The position numbers and the translations under genes were made by a program. Positions 1 to 8,279 of a stretch of 54,476 nt of DNA are shown here, piece after piece. How positions within the stretch are numbered: the first letter of the stretch is position 1; every line of letters starts with the position of its first letter. This DNA is from Algoriphagus oliviformis (GTDB taxonomy: Bacteria; Bacteroidota; Bacteroidia; Cytophagales; Cyclobacteriaceae). Location: NCBI RefSeq assembly GCF_017254915.1, contig NZ_JAFKCT010000015.1, forward strand, positions 1 to 54,476, read 5' to 3'. Below the pieces are notes generated by a model that saw only the letters and a list, made by a program, of their open reading frames with translations, was not told where the DNA came from and did not search any database.

Positions 1-188
1 AGGTAACCTTGAAAAATTCCAAAAGCCCCTGTGGCAAAAGTAAACTGAGGTAATCCTTTTCTTCCAATTGTTTTTTTAAACAAAGAAACTCGATTCACTC
101 AAATCCCCCAACTTTTTGGACTGATCCTGGTTTATCTGCCATGAAAAAAAGTAATGCAGTTGTAGCAATATTTGTAGCAAAAACAGGA

Positions 189-221
189 AAGGGTTTGCAA
201 ATCGCTGATTTACAAACCCTT
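189..221 (-). terminator. Hairpin, possible minus-strand terminator
   Basis: Fifteen-base arms (AAGGGTTTG.AAATC and its complement, one mismatch) enclose a three-base loop. On the minus strand the stem is followed by a T-rich stretch. It lies immediately downstream, in minus-strand sense, of the tRNA 3'-end copy at 232-245. The intact tRNA at 40772 has the same order, tRNA end then hairpin then T-run. This may be the original tRNA terminator, displaced by an insertion. Confidence 0.55.
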
Positions 222-231
222 AATCCTTCTA

Positions 232-245
232 AGTAGCGGGAACAG
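232..245. repeat. Candidate attachment site, copy of tRNA-fMet 3' end
   Basis: The 14 bases AGTAGCGGGAACAG recur exactly at 40770-40783, where they form the 3' end of the initiator tRNA gene and its first flanking bases. The similarity extends a few bases further left (CTTC in both). The direct orientation, and the block between lying on the 3' side of the tRNA, are what integration into a tRNA gene would leave. No integrase gene is visible, so the att role is inferred. Confidence 0.5.
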
Positions 246-281
246 CGCTACAAACTTGTCTTGATTGTCAGTTACTTACGG

Positions 282-308
282 AAAAACTGGGACAAAAACT
301 GGGACAGG
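282..308. repeat. Short tandem ACTGGGACAAAA repeat near left boundary
   Basis: Two tandem ACTGGGACA units lie 37 bases inside the left tRNA-end copy. A related array of three units lies at 40632-40670, about 100 bases inside the right boundary. In one frame both give Gly-Thr-Lys-type repeats. I recall such tails from Bacteroidota tyrosine recombinase ORFs, but that is memory and not shown here. No longer recombinase frame precedes either array. Confidence 0.4.
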
Positions 309-580
309 TTCATTTTGCTTTTACAATTTTAAATTTATTTGAATCGTATCATTTTGAACCCCTTCCAAATGTAGGCCTAATCGACGTATAACCCCATTTT
401 GTGTTTTTGGTTTTTGAATGGTCTTTTTTCTTTTTGATGTGAAAAGCAGAAAAAGAACCTATTCTTGGAGGGTCAGATTTTAGAAAATGAACCTTTGAAA
501 TTTCTGCTTATTTGAATGTTTTCGCGTTTTTCAGAATTGAATCCATTTGAATGGTTTTGACTCTCATTTCCACTTCGTAA

Positions 581-745
581 AATTCGTACGGTGCGAGGGG
601 TACGAGCCGTACGAACTGTACGAATTGAGTAGCCTCCCTTTTTCTTTCTGCTGTTTGAAAAGTTTTCCATGAAACTTTCACTTAGCTAATTTTTCGGTTC
701 TGATCCATGGTTGCAGAGATTCCAGCGTAGAATATTTTTCCGTTC
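581..745. repeat. Diverged direct repeat, copy A (with 9-base periodic core)
   Basis: Positions 581-626 contain about four units of nine bases, each starting CG and ending in a TA-like step, within a palindromic frame AATTCGTAC...GTACGAATT. Copy B at 1783-1946 has the same core with about one base in four changed, and the similarity continues to the end (compare TTCCAGCGTAGAAT with TTCAAGCGGAGAAT). The two copies are in direct orientation, about 1.2 kb apart, and enclose higBA. Confidence 0.6.
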
Positions 746-749
746 CTGA

Positions 750-1142
750 CTAGATGCGCACTTTTTCCTGTTTCCCATCCAGCTCATACGGTTGGATAAG
801 CACTTCAACCGGAAGCTTTAATAAAGCAGATAGATTTCTGATCATTTCGATCGTCAACGCTCGTTTCCTATTTAAAACGAGGCTCACTGTGGTTTTACTT
901 CCAATTGTCGGGATAAGATCTTTGTCCTTGAGACCTTTTCTGTCCATCGATTCTTTTATGGCCTCGATGGGATCGGGCAGGGCAATAGGATAATGCTCTT
1001 TTTCGTATTTTTCAATTAAAGTCACCAGCAATTCTGCCTCCATCCCTTCAGCACTGTCGGGATCTGCTTCGAAGATTTTAGAAAGCCTGGCAAGGGATTC
1101 TTCATACTCCTTTTCTGTCGTAATTGTCTTTTCCCACTTCAT
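750..1142 (-). CDS. higA: HigA-type antitoxin, HTH XRE family
   Basis: This 130-residue protein has an acidic helical N-terminal half (to about residue 55) and a C-terminal helix-turn-helix (about 60-115, with GLKDKDLIPTIGSKTTVSLVL and an LN-R-RALT recognition region). This is the layout of HigA antitoxins of the higBA family, which bind and neutralise the HigB mRNA interferase and repress their own promoter. The toxin gene lies upstream on the same strand, the usual toxin-first order, but the gap is 135 bases instead of a few. That gap is filled by the 5' part of a repeat also found at 40177. The family call is firm; the pairing is inferred from position. Confidence 0.85.
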   Translation of the reverse strand: MKWEKTITTEKEYEESLARLSKIFEADPDSAEGMEAELLVTLIEKYEKEHYPIALPDPIEAIKESMDRKGLKDKDLIPTIGSKTTVSLVLNRKRALTIEMIRNLSALLKLPVEVLIQPYELDGKQEKVRI

Positions 1143-1165
1143 CTGTTTATAATTTTACTTGATGG

Positions 1166-1391
1166 TCAGATAGCCTGTCCCGATTTTTCTTCGGGAGAAT
1201 CTCGCAGTGTCGGCATTCATACCAGTATGTGATGTTTTCGCCATACTCGATTTCATGATTTCAATTGATTTACGATTTTAAAATTGTTCAACCGTACTTG
1301 CGTCCACCTTGTCATATTCTGAGTGCGTCCCGATGAATTTAATAAACACCCATTGCCTCAAATAGCTGATTTGAACGATTAACCGATATTT
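1166..1391. repeat. 226-base direct repeat, left copy
   Basis: This segment matches 40177-40402 without gaps, with seven mismatches by eye. It covers the 111 bases between higA and higB, including a TCCCGA...TCGGGA hairpin at about 1178-1198, plus the last 38 codons of higB. The non-coding part has one mismatch, the coding part six, and five of those six are synonymous. The two copies are separated by 39,011 bases and bracket nearly the whole respiration block. Confidence 0.9.
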
Positions 1392-1583
1392 ATTCCGTGC
1401 AATGTTAAACACCACCCGACTGTTTTTAACAGGATCTGCGTCAGGAAAATCCTGAACCACATCCGAGGGCTTTTGCCATACAGCGTGTTTTGTGACAGCC
1501 ATCCAGGTCTCAATGCTTGATTTTGAATCTGGATGCTTCTGGTAAAACTCCGTCAGATTTTTGATGGCAATAATGTTTTTCAA
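1278..1583 (-). CDS. higB: HigB-type toxin (mRNA interferase)
   Basis: The product is 101 residues, the usual HigB length. The central and C-terminal pattern is typical of the HigB_toxin family of RelE-fold ribosome-dependent mRNA interferases: SRVVFNIARNKYRLIVQISY, then WVFIKFIGTHSEYDKVD. The start at 1583 is an ATG beginning MKNIIAI. The gene is intact and lies upstream of higA. Its last 38 codons lie inside the 226-base repeat, and a truncated homologue remains at 40289-40402. Whether the pair is active cannot be judged, since the long gap to higA weakens the usual translational coupling. Confidence 0.87.
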   Translation of the reverse strand: MKNIIAIKNLTEFYQKHPDSKSSIETWMAVTKHAVWQKPSDVVQDFPDADPVKNSRVVFNIARNKYRLIVQISYLRQWVFIKFIGTHSEYDKVDASTVEQF

Positions 1584-1782
1584 AGCAAGCTGTTTAATAA
1601 ACGGTCGAAGATATTAAAAAGTTTTCATTATGAAAACTTCTTGCGTTAATTTCCCAATCTCTAAACATCTAATGTCGATAAATCTCACCCAGTGGACATC
1701 CTTTACAGGAAACATTGAAACGCAATTCTCAACTTTGGAAATTTCAATTCATTTCAATCGCTGCGAATTTCAATCCTCGAAC

Positions 1783-1946
1783 AATTCGTACAGTACGAGG
1801 TGTGCGAGGCGTACGAACCGTTCGATTGAAGCATCCAAACTTTTTCTTTTTGGTGTCTGAAAATCTTTATGACGCCTCTATACGCCTATTTTTCCAGATT
1901 AATTCTTGTTTGTAGAAATTCAAGCGGAGAATGTTTTCTCGACTCC
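1783..1946. repeat. Diverged direct repeat, copy B
   Basis: This is the partner of the repeat at 581-745, with the same 9-base periodic core (1788-1829: CGTACAGTA, CGAGGTGTG, CGAGGCGTA, CGAACCGTT) and the same order of flanking motifs. It ends at the stop codon of nosY. Together the copies frame the toxin-antitoxin pair, which may have arrived or been duplicated as a unit. Confidence 0.55.
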
Positions 1947-1950
1947 CCGA

Positions 1951-2718
1951 TTAAAAATCCTTTTTCTTGAAGACCCGTCCCGACAGCCCTATCGGCACAA
2001 CCAACCAAATCGAGAGGACCATCAGAATGACCAGCATGCCGATGCCACTGCTAAAAAACTGCTTGAAAAACGCTCCTGTATAGCCCATCAGCGCCGAGAT
2101 ATCCAACTGCATCAGCATCAAAATCCTGCCCAAATCCACCGGATTGAGCATGACCAGACCCAGAGTTGCTTTTTCCAAAGGATAATCCGCAAAACTGTAA
2201 ATGATGTACAGTACTAATCCATCATACACCAAGGAAAAGTAAATCCACAGTGCCAGACTGATTCCGATCGCCCTGGCTTTGTCTCGGGTGAGTACGCTGG
2301 CCAAAAAGGCAAAGCCTGTAAATACCGCACTGAGAATCATTCCAACCGCCAAAAGTGTAATCAGACTGCTATCCGCCCCCCAGAGTAGCATTGGGAGACC
2401 AAATCCGAGAAGTAACGACAAACTCAGCATGAAAATCACCGCGAACAACTGACTGAGGAAAACTTGGGAGCGCTTAACCGGCTGGGCCAGCATCAGCTCG
2501 ATAAATTCCAGATTATTATAAAAATGCGTGGTGGCAAAAACCGCCGAGATCAGGGGAACAACCATGATCATAACATTCATCAAGCTTAGGGAAACCTTGC
2601 TCAAATCATCCGACACTTGATAGATAGACACCGCCACCAAAATCAGAAAGGCAGTATAAATGATCGCAAATCTGGATTTGAGTATATCGTAAAGGGCGTA
2701 TTTAAGCAGCTTAAGCAT
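1951..2718 (-). CDS. nosY: NosY, ABC-2 type membrane permease for N2O reductase maturation
   Basis: This 255-residue protein has six hydrophobic segments in the ABC-2 permease arrangement (about residues 17-35, 50-75, 95-125, 130-160, 165-185 and 225-247). NosY is the membrane part of NosDFY, an inner-membrane ABC system needed to assemble the Cu-S centre of N2O reductase and linked to sulfur or copper delivery. It overlaps nosF by 8 bases, which indicates translational coupling. It is the last gene of the nos operon. No clear terminator is seen before repeat copy B. Confidence 0.92.
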   Translation of the reverse strand: MLKLLKYALYDILKSRFAIIYTAFLILVAVSIYQVSDDLSKVSLSLMNVMIMVVPLISAVFATTHFYNNLEFIELMLAQPVKRSQVFLSQLFAVIFMLSLSLLLGFGLPMLLWGADSSLITLLAVGMILSAVFTGFAFLASVLTRDKARAIGISLALWIYFSLVYDGLVLYIIYSFADYPLEKATLGLVMLNPVDLGRILMLMQLDISALMGYTGAFFKQFFSSGIGMLVILMVLSIWLVVPIGLSGRVFKKKDF

Positions 2719-3454
2719 GAGTCATAACTTTAGTGGTTGACTTTTTTTTTAGGGTCCACTGCATGAGTTTGGCAATGGCCGGAGAAAACTTCTCCTCTGA
2801 GGTCATTTCTTTTAGGCTTTCGATGGAGTCATTGAAAAACACCTCCCCTTCGAAGATATAAATTGCCTGATCGGTCAGCTCTTCCAGATCGCTCAGGATA
2901 TGGGAAGTGATCAGGATGAGCTTGCCTGCTTCCCGTTCCTTCCGAATTTTGGATTTTAGGATTTCAGCCGCAATCGGATCAAGTCCAGCGGTAGGTTCGT
3001 CCAATACTAAGACCTCGGGGTTGAAAAGAAAAGCCAAAGCCGCACTGACTTTTTGAGTAGTACCTCCCGACAAGGTGCCCATCGTCTTTTCTTTGATTTT
3101 TTCCAGTTCAAACGCCTCGACCAGATCCAGGTCATACTCCCTGATCTCAGGTCGCATGTCTTTCATCATGGAGAAGAGCTGTCCAATTTTCATATTCTGG
3201 GGATATCTCCCGATTTGGGGCATGTAGCCGACATCTTTTCGGTAGTCCTCTTTACCCTTGATTGAACGACCCTTGACGAGGATTTCACCGCTGTCCGGCA
3301 GTACCATTCCCAAGATGGATTTGATCAGCGTAGTCTTCCCGCTGCCGTTGGGCCCCATGATGGCATAACTGTTGCCCTTTTCAAAACTCAGCGTGAAGTC
3401 CTTGAGCACTTCCTGCCTGCCAAACTTTTTGGATATCGTCTTAACCGAAATCAT
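2711..3454 (-). CDS. nosF: NosF, ABC transporter ATP-binding protein
   Basis: The product is a 247-residue ABC ATPase with Walker A GPNGSGKTT (about 34-42), signature LSGGTTQKVS (about 128-137), Walker B VLVLDEPTAGLD (about 147-158) and switch His in LITSHILSD. The signature reads GGTTQ rather than the more usual GGQ/GGMKQ, a form seen in NosF-like ATPases. It powers the NosDFY complex with NosY and periplasmic NosD. It overlaps nosD by 14 bases and nosY by 8, so nosD, nosF and nosY are translationally coupled. Confidence 0.93.
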   Translation of the reverse strand: MISVKTISKKFGRQEVLKDFTLSFEKGNSYAIMGPNGSGKTTLIKSILGMVLPDSGEILVKGRSIKGKEDYRKDVGYMPQIGRYPQNMKIGQLFSMMKDMRPEIREYDLDLVEAFELEKIKEKTMGTLSGGTTQKVSAALAFLFNPEVLVLDEPTAGLDPIAAEILKSKIRKEREAGKLILITSHILSDLEELTDQAIYIFEGEVFFNDSIESLKEMTSEEKFSPAIAKLMQWTLKKKSTTKVMTHA

Positions 3455-4682
3455 AAGGTTTCATTTTAGGGGATTGATCGATCATCTGGTCGGGAGTCAT
3501 GGTCGGAAGGATCTTTTCCATCCGATCCAGAAGCGTCACCATAAAACTCCTCCAAAGCATCACCGCAGCTGGGATTTTCTCTACTATCACACTGTACAAG
3601 TTGATCGGACGATAGGGTACATCCCCGATCAGATCCTTATTTAGGTCATAGCCTTCATATTTGTCCCAGTAGTTTTCAGTGATCGTGTTGAGCACCACCG
3701 AACCGTTAGAGCTCATGTCGAAGGTATTTTGGGTGAAATTATTGGCTTTGAAAGTGTTCTGATCACAGCTCGCCATGAGCTTGAGCGCCCAACCGTTTTG
3801 TTGAAAGGTATTGCCGGTAAATTCGATTCTACTGCTGCCCTCCATGTAGATGCCGATGGTGTTTTTGAGGAAAATATTGCCGACGATTTCGCTGTCGCTG
3901 ATGTCTTTGAGCAAAATCCCATAAGCGCTGGAACCCCAGTTTTCCTCAAATCGGTTTTCCTTCATCATGACATTTTTAGTGTACATCACGGCCACACCGG
4001 CACCGTTATTTTTGAAGGTATTTCGGATGTAGCTATTGTCATGAGAAAACATGAAATGCAGCCCATAGCGCATGTTCTTTTGCACCAGATTCTCCGCTGC
4101 CTCGGTGTTGGTGACGAATTCCAGATAGATGCCGTCCCGGTGACCCGAAATCTGGTTGTTGGTGATAAATGAATCTTTGCACTTCCAAAGATGAATCCCG
4201 TTACCCACTTCAAATTCACGCAGCGCATCGGAATGGATTTGATTTCCTGAGATGGTCATTCCCGACGAATTGGAAAAATGGAGTCCAAAGAAGGCATTTT
4301 CAAGTATGTTGTCTTTGATCACACAGTTCTTGGAATCGAAAAATTTAATGGCGGCCGAATCGTCCATATTGGACTTGCCGGTGTTGATGATCTTGAATCC
4401 TTGGATTGTCACATTTTCCGCCGCGATGACCAGGATATTTCCTTTCATCTCTCCATCCAAAACCGGATAATCTTCCCCGATCAAAACGAGTGGTTTGCGG
4501 ATGACGATTCCAGACTGGGGGTAGGTTCCGGCGCTTACTCTCAGCGTGTCTCCCGGCAAAGCCCGATCCACTGCCTCCTGGATGGATTGACCCGAAGCAA
4601 TACGGATGACATCCGCAAATCCTACCTGAGTAGAAATCAGCCAAAGGATTGAACAAAAGAATAGGACGATAGTGCGTTTCAT
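3441..4682 (-). CDS. nosD: NosD, periplasmic beta-helix copper/sulfur maturation factor
   Basis: The 413-residue product has a cleavable signal peptide (about residues 1-23, ending VGFADV). A long run of parallel beta-helix repeats of about 22 residues follows (IQGFKIINTG, VIKDNILENAF, TISGNQIHSD, FITNNQISGH and so on), the CASH/NosD fold. The C-terminal part (about 320-413) carries the conserved NosD tail (NYWDKYEGYDLNKDLIGDVPYRP). NosD is the periplasmic partner of NosF and NosY in building the tetranuclear Cu centre of NosZ. The order nosZ, small membrane gene, nosL, nosD, nosF, nosY is typical of clade II nos clusters. Confidence 0.94.
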   Translation of the reverse strand: MKRTIVLFFCSILWLISTQVGFADVIRIASGQSIQEAVDRALPGDTLRVSAGTYPQSGIVIRKPLVLIGEDYPVLDGEMKGNILVIAAENVTIQGFKIINTGKSNMDDSAAIKFFDSKNCVIKDNILENAFFGLHFSNSSGMTISGNQIHSDALREFEVGNGIHLWKCKDSFITNNQISGHRDGIYLEFVTNTEAAENLVQKNMRYGLHFMFSHDNSYIRNTFKNNGAGVAVMYTKNVMMKENRFEENWGSSAYGILLKDISDSEIVGNIFLKNTIGIYMEGSSRIEFTGNTFQQNGWALKLMASCDQNTFKANNFTQNTFDMSSNGSVVLNTITENYWDKYEGYDLNKDLIGDVPYRPINLYSVIVEKIPAAVMLWRSFMVTLLDRMEKILPTMTPDQMIDQSPKMKPYDFG

Positions 4683-4707
4683 GGTTTGGACCCCTTATGA
4701 GGTCATT

Positions 4708-5136
4708 TTATTTGAACTGAGTGGTCAATTCTCCCCAAGCAAGATATACACCTCCGCTTTTTTGTTTGAATTCATTCATTTTATCGTAATCCGGAAAGGC
4801 TACAATCTGGCTTGCCATAGGGGTTTTGAACTGATCCGACTTGAGGTAAAAGGCCACATTGGCATCCAAGAGTACTCCAGGATTGAGGTAATCCGTCACC
4901 AAAATATGCTTGTAAACCTCATCATTGACTGAATCCATGTACTGCAGCATGCAGTTCACATCATCAAAAACAAATACTTTACCCTTTTCAGTCACCAGTT
5001 CAGCACCGAATTTTGGGTCCATCAGGGTCATCTTGCAGTGATGACATCCATCCTGACCATAAGCGATTGGTCTGGGATCCGCCGAGCAGGAAGCCAACAA
5101 GACCAAAAGAGTGAATATTGATAGATAGTGTTTCAT
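4708..5136 (-). CDS. nosL: NosL, copper-binding lipoprotein
   Basis: NosL is an outer-membrane-type lipoprotein Cu(I) chaperone that feeds NosZ. The ATG at 5136 gives MKHYLSIFTLLVLLASC, a short lipoprotein signal with lipobox LASC. The reading frame extends 20 codons further upstream, but that would run into the preceding gene, and the 1-base gap from its stop favours 5136. The metal motif GQDGCHHCKM followed by DPKFGAEL matches the NosL C-x-x-C-x-M site (about residues 29-45 of the short form). The resulting 142-residue length is normal. Confidence 0.93.
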   Translation of the reverse strand: MKHYLSIFTLLVLLASCSADPRPIAYGQDGCHHCKMTLMDPKFGAELVTEKGKVFVFDDVNCMLQYMDSVNDEVYKHILVTDYLNPGVLLDANVAFYLKSDQFKTPMASQIVAFPDYDKMNEFKQKSGGVYLAWGELTTQFK

Positions 5137-5137
5137 T

Positions 5138-5740
5138 TTATTTTGAGGTATAAGGATTCTTGACAAGTGCAGGTTTTTCAAATCTATCCCGAACAATAGC
5201 CAAAATAAGCAAACCGACTCCTCCCATTATGATCCAGCTTCCGGTATCGGGACCGGAGTAGGCAAGAAAATTCAGAAGTTCCTTGTATCCGATCAGGGGT
5301 GGCTGGTAACTCATTCCTTCCACTTTGATGGCTGCTTTGGGGTCGAGGTTGTGACCATATTGGTAGCCCCATCTGTACATGTCTGCCAAAACTGCCAGAC
5401 CGAAGAGGGTAATCAACCCAAAAAAAGCATACAAACTCCATCTTTTTCCAATCAGAAAAGCAAGGACCCCAACGGCTACCAACGCACCGATCACATAGAT
5501 CAAAAAGGAAAACTCAGGAAACATCTCGTTGCCGATATGCCTCATTCCGATATAATGGTTGACACCGTTGATTTGATCCACATTCCCACTAAGATGATCA
5601 ATCCAGATCTTCATATTCAGTCCTTCCGGATATTGCGGAGCCCAAAGGCTGATTTGCCAGAGAGGAGTAAAATAGGAAGGAATGATCAGCAATGCTGCCA
5701 GTAGAACAAGTATTCGATTGAAAAAACTAAGAGATTTCAT
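5138..5740 (-). CDS. nos-cluster membrane protein of unknown function
   Basis: This 200-residue protein has four predicted membrane segments (about 8-27, 76-98, 103-122 and 167-185). A conserved-looking extracytoplasmic segment (about 28-72: YFTPLWQISLWAPQYPEGL and NGVNHYIGM) lies between the first two. It contains His, Met and Trp residues that could bind copper or haem, but no known metal motif. It sits between nosZ and nosL in the same operon, one base from nosL. I recall similar short membrane genes in Bacteroidota nos clusters without an assigned function. A role in copper supply or electron transfer to NosZ is possible but not shown. Confidence 0.75.
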   Translation of the reverse strand: MKSLSFFNRILVLLAALLIIPSYFTPLWQISLWAPQYPEGLNMKIWIDHLSGNVDQINGVNHYIGMRHIGNEMFPEFSFLIYVIGALVAVGVLAFLIGKRWSLYAFFGLITLFGLAVLADMYRWGYQYGHNLDPKAAIKVEGMSYQPPLIGYKELLNFLAYSGPDTGSWIIMGGVGLLILAIVRDRFEKPALVKNPYTSK

Positions 5741-5756
5741 AAAACTTGGGGTAGAA

Positions 5757-5784
5757 ACCGCCGGCCCATTTCTGAGCCGACGGT
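5757..5784 (-). promoter_or_regulatory. Intercistronic stem-loop after nosZ
   Basis: The arms ACCGCCGGC and GCCGACGGT pair over nine bases with one G-U wobble around a ten-base loop. No T-run follows, so it is unlikely to terminate. Located in the 57-base gap between nosZ and the next gene, it may stabilise or separate the nosZ part of the transcript. Confidence 0.5.
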
Positions 5785-5797
5785 AGGAAAAGGATGA

Positions 5798-7756
5798 TTA
5801 CTCAACTTCTCCGGTGGAAAACTTCAATGTTGTTGATGAGCCTTTTGGAGACACTCTTAAATATCCCTGCATTTCCTGGTGGAGTGCAGAACAGAAGTCT
5901 GTACAATAGAATGGAAAGACTCCAGTGCGATCCGGTACCCACTTCAGGGTGGAAGTTTCTCCTGGCATGATCAGAAGTTCCGCAGTATTTGCCCCTTTGA
6001 TGGCAAATCCGTGAGGAACATCCCAGTCTTGCTCGAGATTGGTCACGTGGAAATACACTTCGTCGCCCACGTTGACCCCTTCGATATTGTCAGGTCTGAA
6101 GTTGGAGCGAATAGAGGTCATATATACATGGACTTCATTTCCTTTTCGCTCAACTCTTGCATCTGCTACACCTTTGAGTGCATAAGGGCTTTGGTTTTTC
6201 TCGATTGGGTAAAATTTCACCTGACGGTCTTTGATCAGACTGGCAGGGAATGCCTCTGCGTAGTGTGGCTCACCGATGGTCGGGAAATCCAGCAAGAGCT
6301 GCATTTTGTCACCAGAAATATCATATAACTGAGCTGAGTGCGCCAGTTCCGGTCCGGTTGGCAAGTAGCGATCTTTGGTGATCTTGTTGTAAGCCACCAT
6401 GTATTTGCCATGAGGCTTGCCGGTAGGTCCGCCTGGCACACTAAGGTGACCGACAGAATAGTAAGTTGGCACCCGGTCCACTACTTCCAAAGTCTCAATG
6501 TTCCATTTTACAATCTCTGAGGAAACGAACATGGAAGTGTAGGCAAAGCCTTTGCCGTCAAACTCGGTGTGCAAAGGTCCAAGACCTGGCTTCACTACTT
6601 CTCCATGAAGTACAGACTCATACTTCAATACCGGCATACCGTTGATATCTCCTTCGAAGTCCTTGCTTTCGATCGCTGCCAGCATTTTGGTGAAAGAGAA
6701 CACCGGGATGATGGCTGCCAGTTTACCACTTCCTACAATGAATTCTCCTGTTGGATCGGTATCAGTTCCGTGAGGAGATTTGGGACAAGGGATAAAATAC
6801 ACGATGTCTTTCAAGACAGTCGGATCAAGGGTCAGCACATCTTCCATCATGGTAGAGGTCGCTGAGTGGGTTTCTTCATTCCACTTGTTGTGGACATACT
6901 TGGCTTTTTTCTTGGTTCCCTGACCGGCTTTCACATATTCTTCAGCCTTTTTCCAGTTGACCGCCATGATGAAATCCTTGTCTTTTTGAGAGGCATTTAC
7001 CTCCAAAAGGGTATGCGCCATTTCGGTATTGTAAGTGGAAAAGAAGAACCAACCATGCGACTTGTTTTTCCCCGCACGGGCCAAGTCAAAGTTGAAAGGA
7101 GGTGCTTCGATCTGGAAGGAAAGGTTCATTTCTCCTGACTCGGGATTTACTCCGATAAACGAGATGTAGCCTTTGAAATTCTCTTTGTAGGAATCGATCG
7201 AAACGTCATTATTTTCACCTACCGGCACCGAGAATCTCGTACCCGCCACCACATACTCGGTGTTTTGAGTAATGAAAGGAGAGGAGTGGTTACCGGCTGA
7301 ATTCGGGATTTCAATGATTTCGACCGTTTTGAACGTATTCAAATCAACCCGGGCAATTCTCGGCGTATTGTTGGCATTGCCAAAAGCCCATCTCGCATCA
7401 TGCTCCGCGTTGGTGGTAGAAATGGCGATATGGTGCAAATCGTCCCAAGGCACAAACCCCTGTGAGGTATTGAGCATCGGCTTGGATTCTTCAGAGTACC
7501 CCCATCCATTTTCCGGATTTACGGAGAAAACAGGAAGAATCTTCAAAACCCTGCCGGAAGGCAGACCGACAACGGACATTTGACCGTTGAAACCACCCGA
7601 AACGATGTTGTAAAATTCATCGTGATTACCGGGAGCCACGTAAACCTTGGAAGCTGCATCACCTGTGATTGCAGTTTGTGCGCCTTTGGGTTTACATCCA
7701 GGGGCCAATGCAACGGCTGTCAAACCAATTGCTAAAAGCCAGACTTTCTTTTCCAT
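5798..7756 (-). CDS. nosZ: NosZ, clade II nitrous-oxide reductase
   Basis: Reduces N2O to N2 in the periplasm. The 652-residue protein begins with a Sec-type signal that could be a lipoprotein signal (LAPGC, Cys at about 21). It lacks the twin-arginine signal of clade I, which marks it as clade II. A beta-propeller with CuZ-type histidines (DDLHHIAIS, HDARWAFG, SPHGTDTDP, KPHGKYM, HYAEA) is followed by a cupredoxin domain. The CuA site is FYCTDFCSALHQEMQG, with Cys618, Cys622, His626 and Met629. All key motifs are intact. It lies 25 bases after the cytochrome fusion gene and inside the nos operon. Confidence 0.97.
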   Translation of the reverse strand: MEKKVWLLAIGLTAVALAPGCKPKGAQTAITGDAASKVYVAPGNHDEFYNIVSGGFNGQMSVVGLPSGRVLKILPVFSVNPENGWGYSEESKPMLNTSQGFVPWDDLHHIAISTTNAEHDARWAFGNANNTPRIARVDLNTFKTVEIIEIPNSAGNHSSPFITQNTEYVVAGTRFSVPVGENNDVSIDSYKENFKGYISFIGVNPESGEMNLSFQIEAPPFNFDLARAGKNKSHGWFFFSTYNTEMAHTLLEVNASQKDKDFIMAVNWKKAEEYVKAGQGTKKKAKYVHNKWNEETHSATSTMMEDVLTLDPTVLKDIVYFIPCPKSPHGTDTDPTGEFIVGSGKLAAIIPVFSFTKMLAAIESKDFEGDINGMPVLKYESVLHGEVVKPGLGPLHTEFDGKGFAYTSMFVSSEIVKWNIETLEVVDRVPTYYSVGHLSVPGGPTGKPHGKYMVAYNKITKDRYLPTGPELAHSAQLYDISGDKMQLLLDFPTIGEPHYAEAFPASLIKDRQVKFYPIEKNQSPYALKGVADARVERKGNEVHVYMTSIRSNFRPDNIEGVNVGDEVYFHVTNLEQDWDVPHGFAIKGANTAELLIMPGETSTLKWVPDRTGVFPFYCTDFCSALHQEMQGYLRVSPKGSSTTLKFSTGEVE

Positions 7757-7781
7757 AGTGATAAATTGATTAAAAGTTTAA

Positions 7782-8279
7782 TTATTTGACAGCAGCATCA
7801 CGCTCGCCAGCTTTTTCTTCGTCATTTCTTCTCATGAATTCCAAGATTCCTCTGGCATCTGCCTGACTAAGGTTTTGATTTGGCATTCGGGTGAGACATT
7901 CCTCCAGAAGTTTCTGGGCGGTAGGATCCTGCTCCAGCATGACATCCACATTGGTGATCATATTCATGATCCATTCAGGCCGTCTCCGGTTGGTGACACC
8001 CTGAAATCCAGGACCTACCAATCGCTTGTCGTTCAACTGGTGACATGCGGTACATTTCATATCGACGATGGCTTTACCGGCATCTGCAAGAGAAGCATCT
8101 ATACCGGTGCCGAGATCTACAGATTTGATCTCGCCGATACCTTTGGGATCTGGTGCAGCAGCTTCGGTAGCCGGAGCTGAGGAAGTCTCAGTAGAGGTAG
8201 CAGACTGTTCTGTACCTCCACCACATGCGGTCAGGAGTATCCCCAGGATTCCCGCTGACCAAAGCAGGGATTTTTTCAT
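7782..8279 (-). CDS. Possible separate start: cytochrome c lipoprotein (NosC-like)
   Basis: An ATG at 8277-8279 in the frame of the 600-residue fusion begins a 165-residue protein with a complete lipoprotein signal and lipobox (LTAC), then a single CXXCH domain. Translation from here would give the periplasmic, membrane-anchored monohaem cytochrome that usually accompanies clade II NosZ. No clear Shine-Dalgarno sequence precedes it, which is not decisive in Bacteroidota. It is listed as an alternative product of the same DNA, not an additional locus. Confidence 0.45.
   Translation of the reverse strand: MKKSLLWSAGILGILLTACGGGTEQSATSTETSSAPATEAAAPDPKGIGEIKSVDLGTGIDASLADAGKAIVDMKCTACHQLNDKRLVGPGFQGVTNRRRPEWIMNMITNVDVMLEQDPTAQKLLEECLTRMPNQNLSQADARGILEFMRRNDEEKAGERDAAVK

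Larger units (their letters stand above)
1..749. other. Non-coding left flank
   Basis: No credible gene is seen in this AT-rich stretch. It holds a long hairpin, a 14-base copy of the end of the tRNA-fMet gene, a short tandem GGGACA-type repeat and the first copy of a diverged direct repeat, each listed separately. The only open frame of note, about 470-670 on the minus strand, reads through a 9-base periodic repeat and gives an Arg-Thr-Val-rich peptide, so it is not called. Confidence 0.7.

Noticed and set aside
473..670. Open frame of 65 codons on the minus strand
   Set aside because: It is created by the 9-base periodic repeat (Arg-Thr-Val-Arg-rich) and has no protein-like composition elsewhere; copy B gives the same kind of peptide in another context.
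1630..2217. Several overlapping plus-strand frames between higB and nosY
   Set aside because: They run through repeat copy B and then antisense to nosY; composition is not protein-like.
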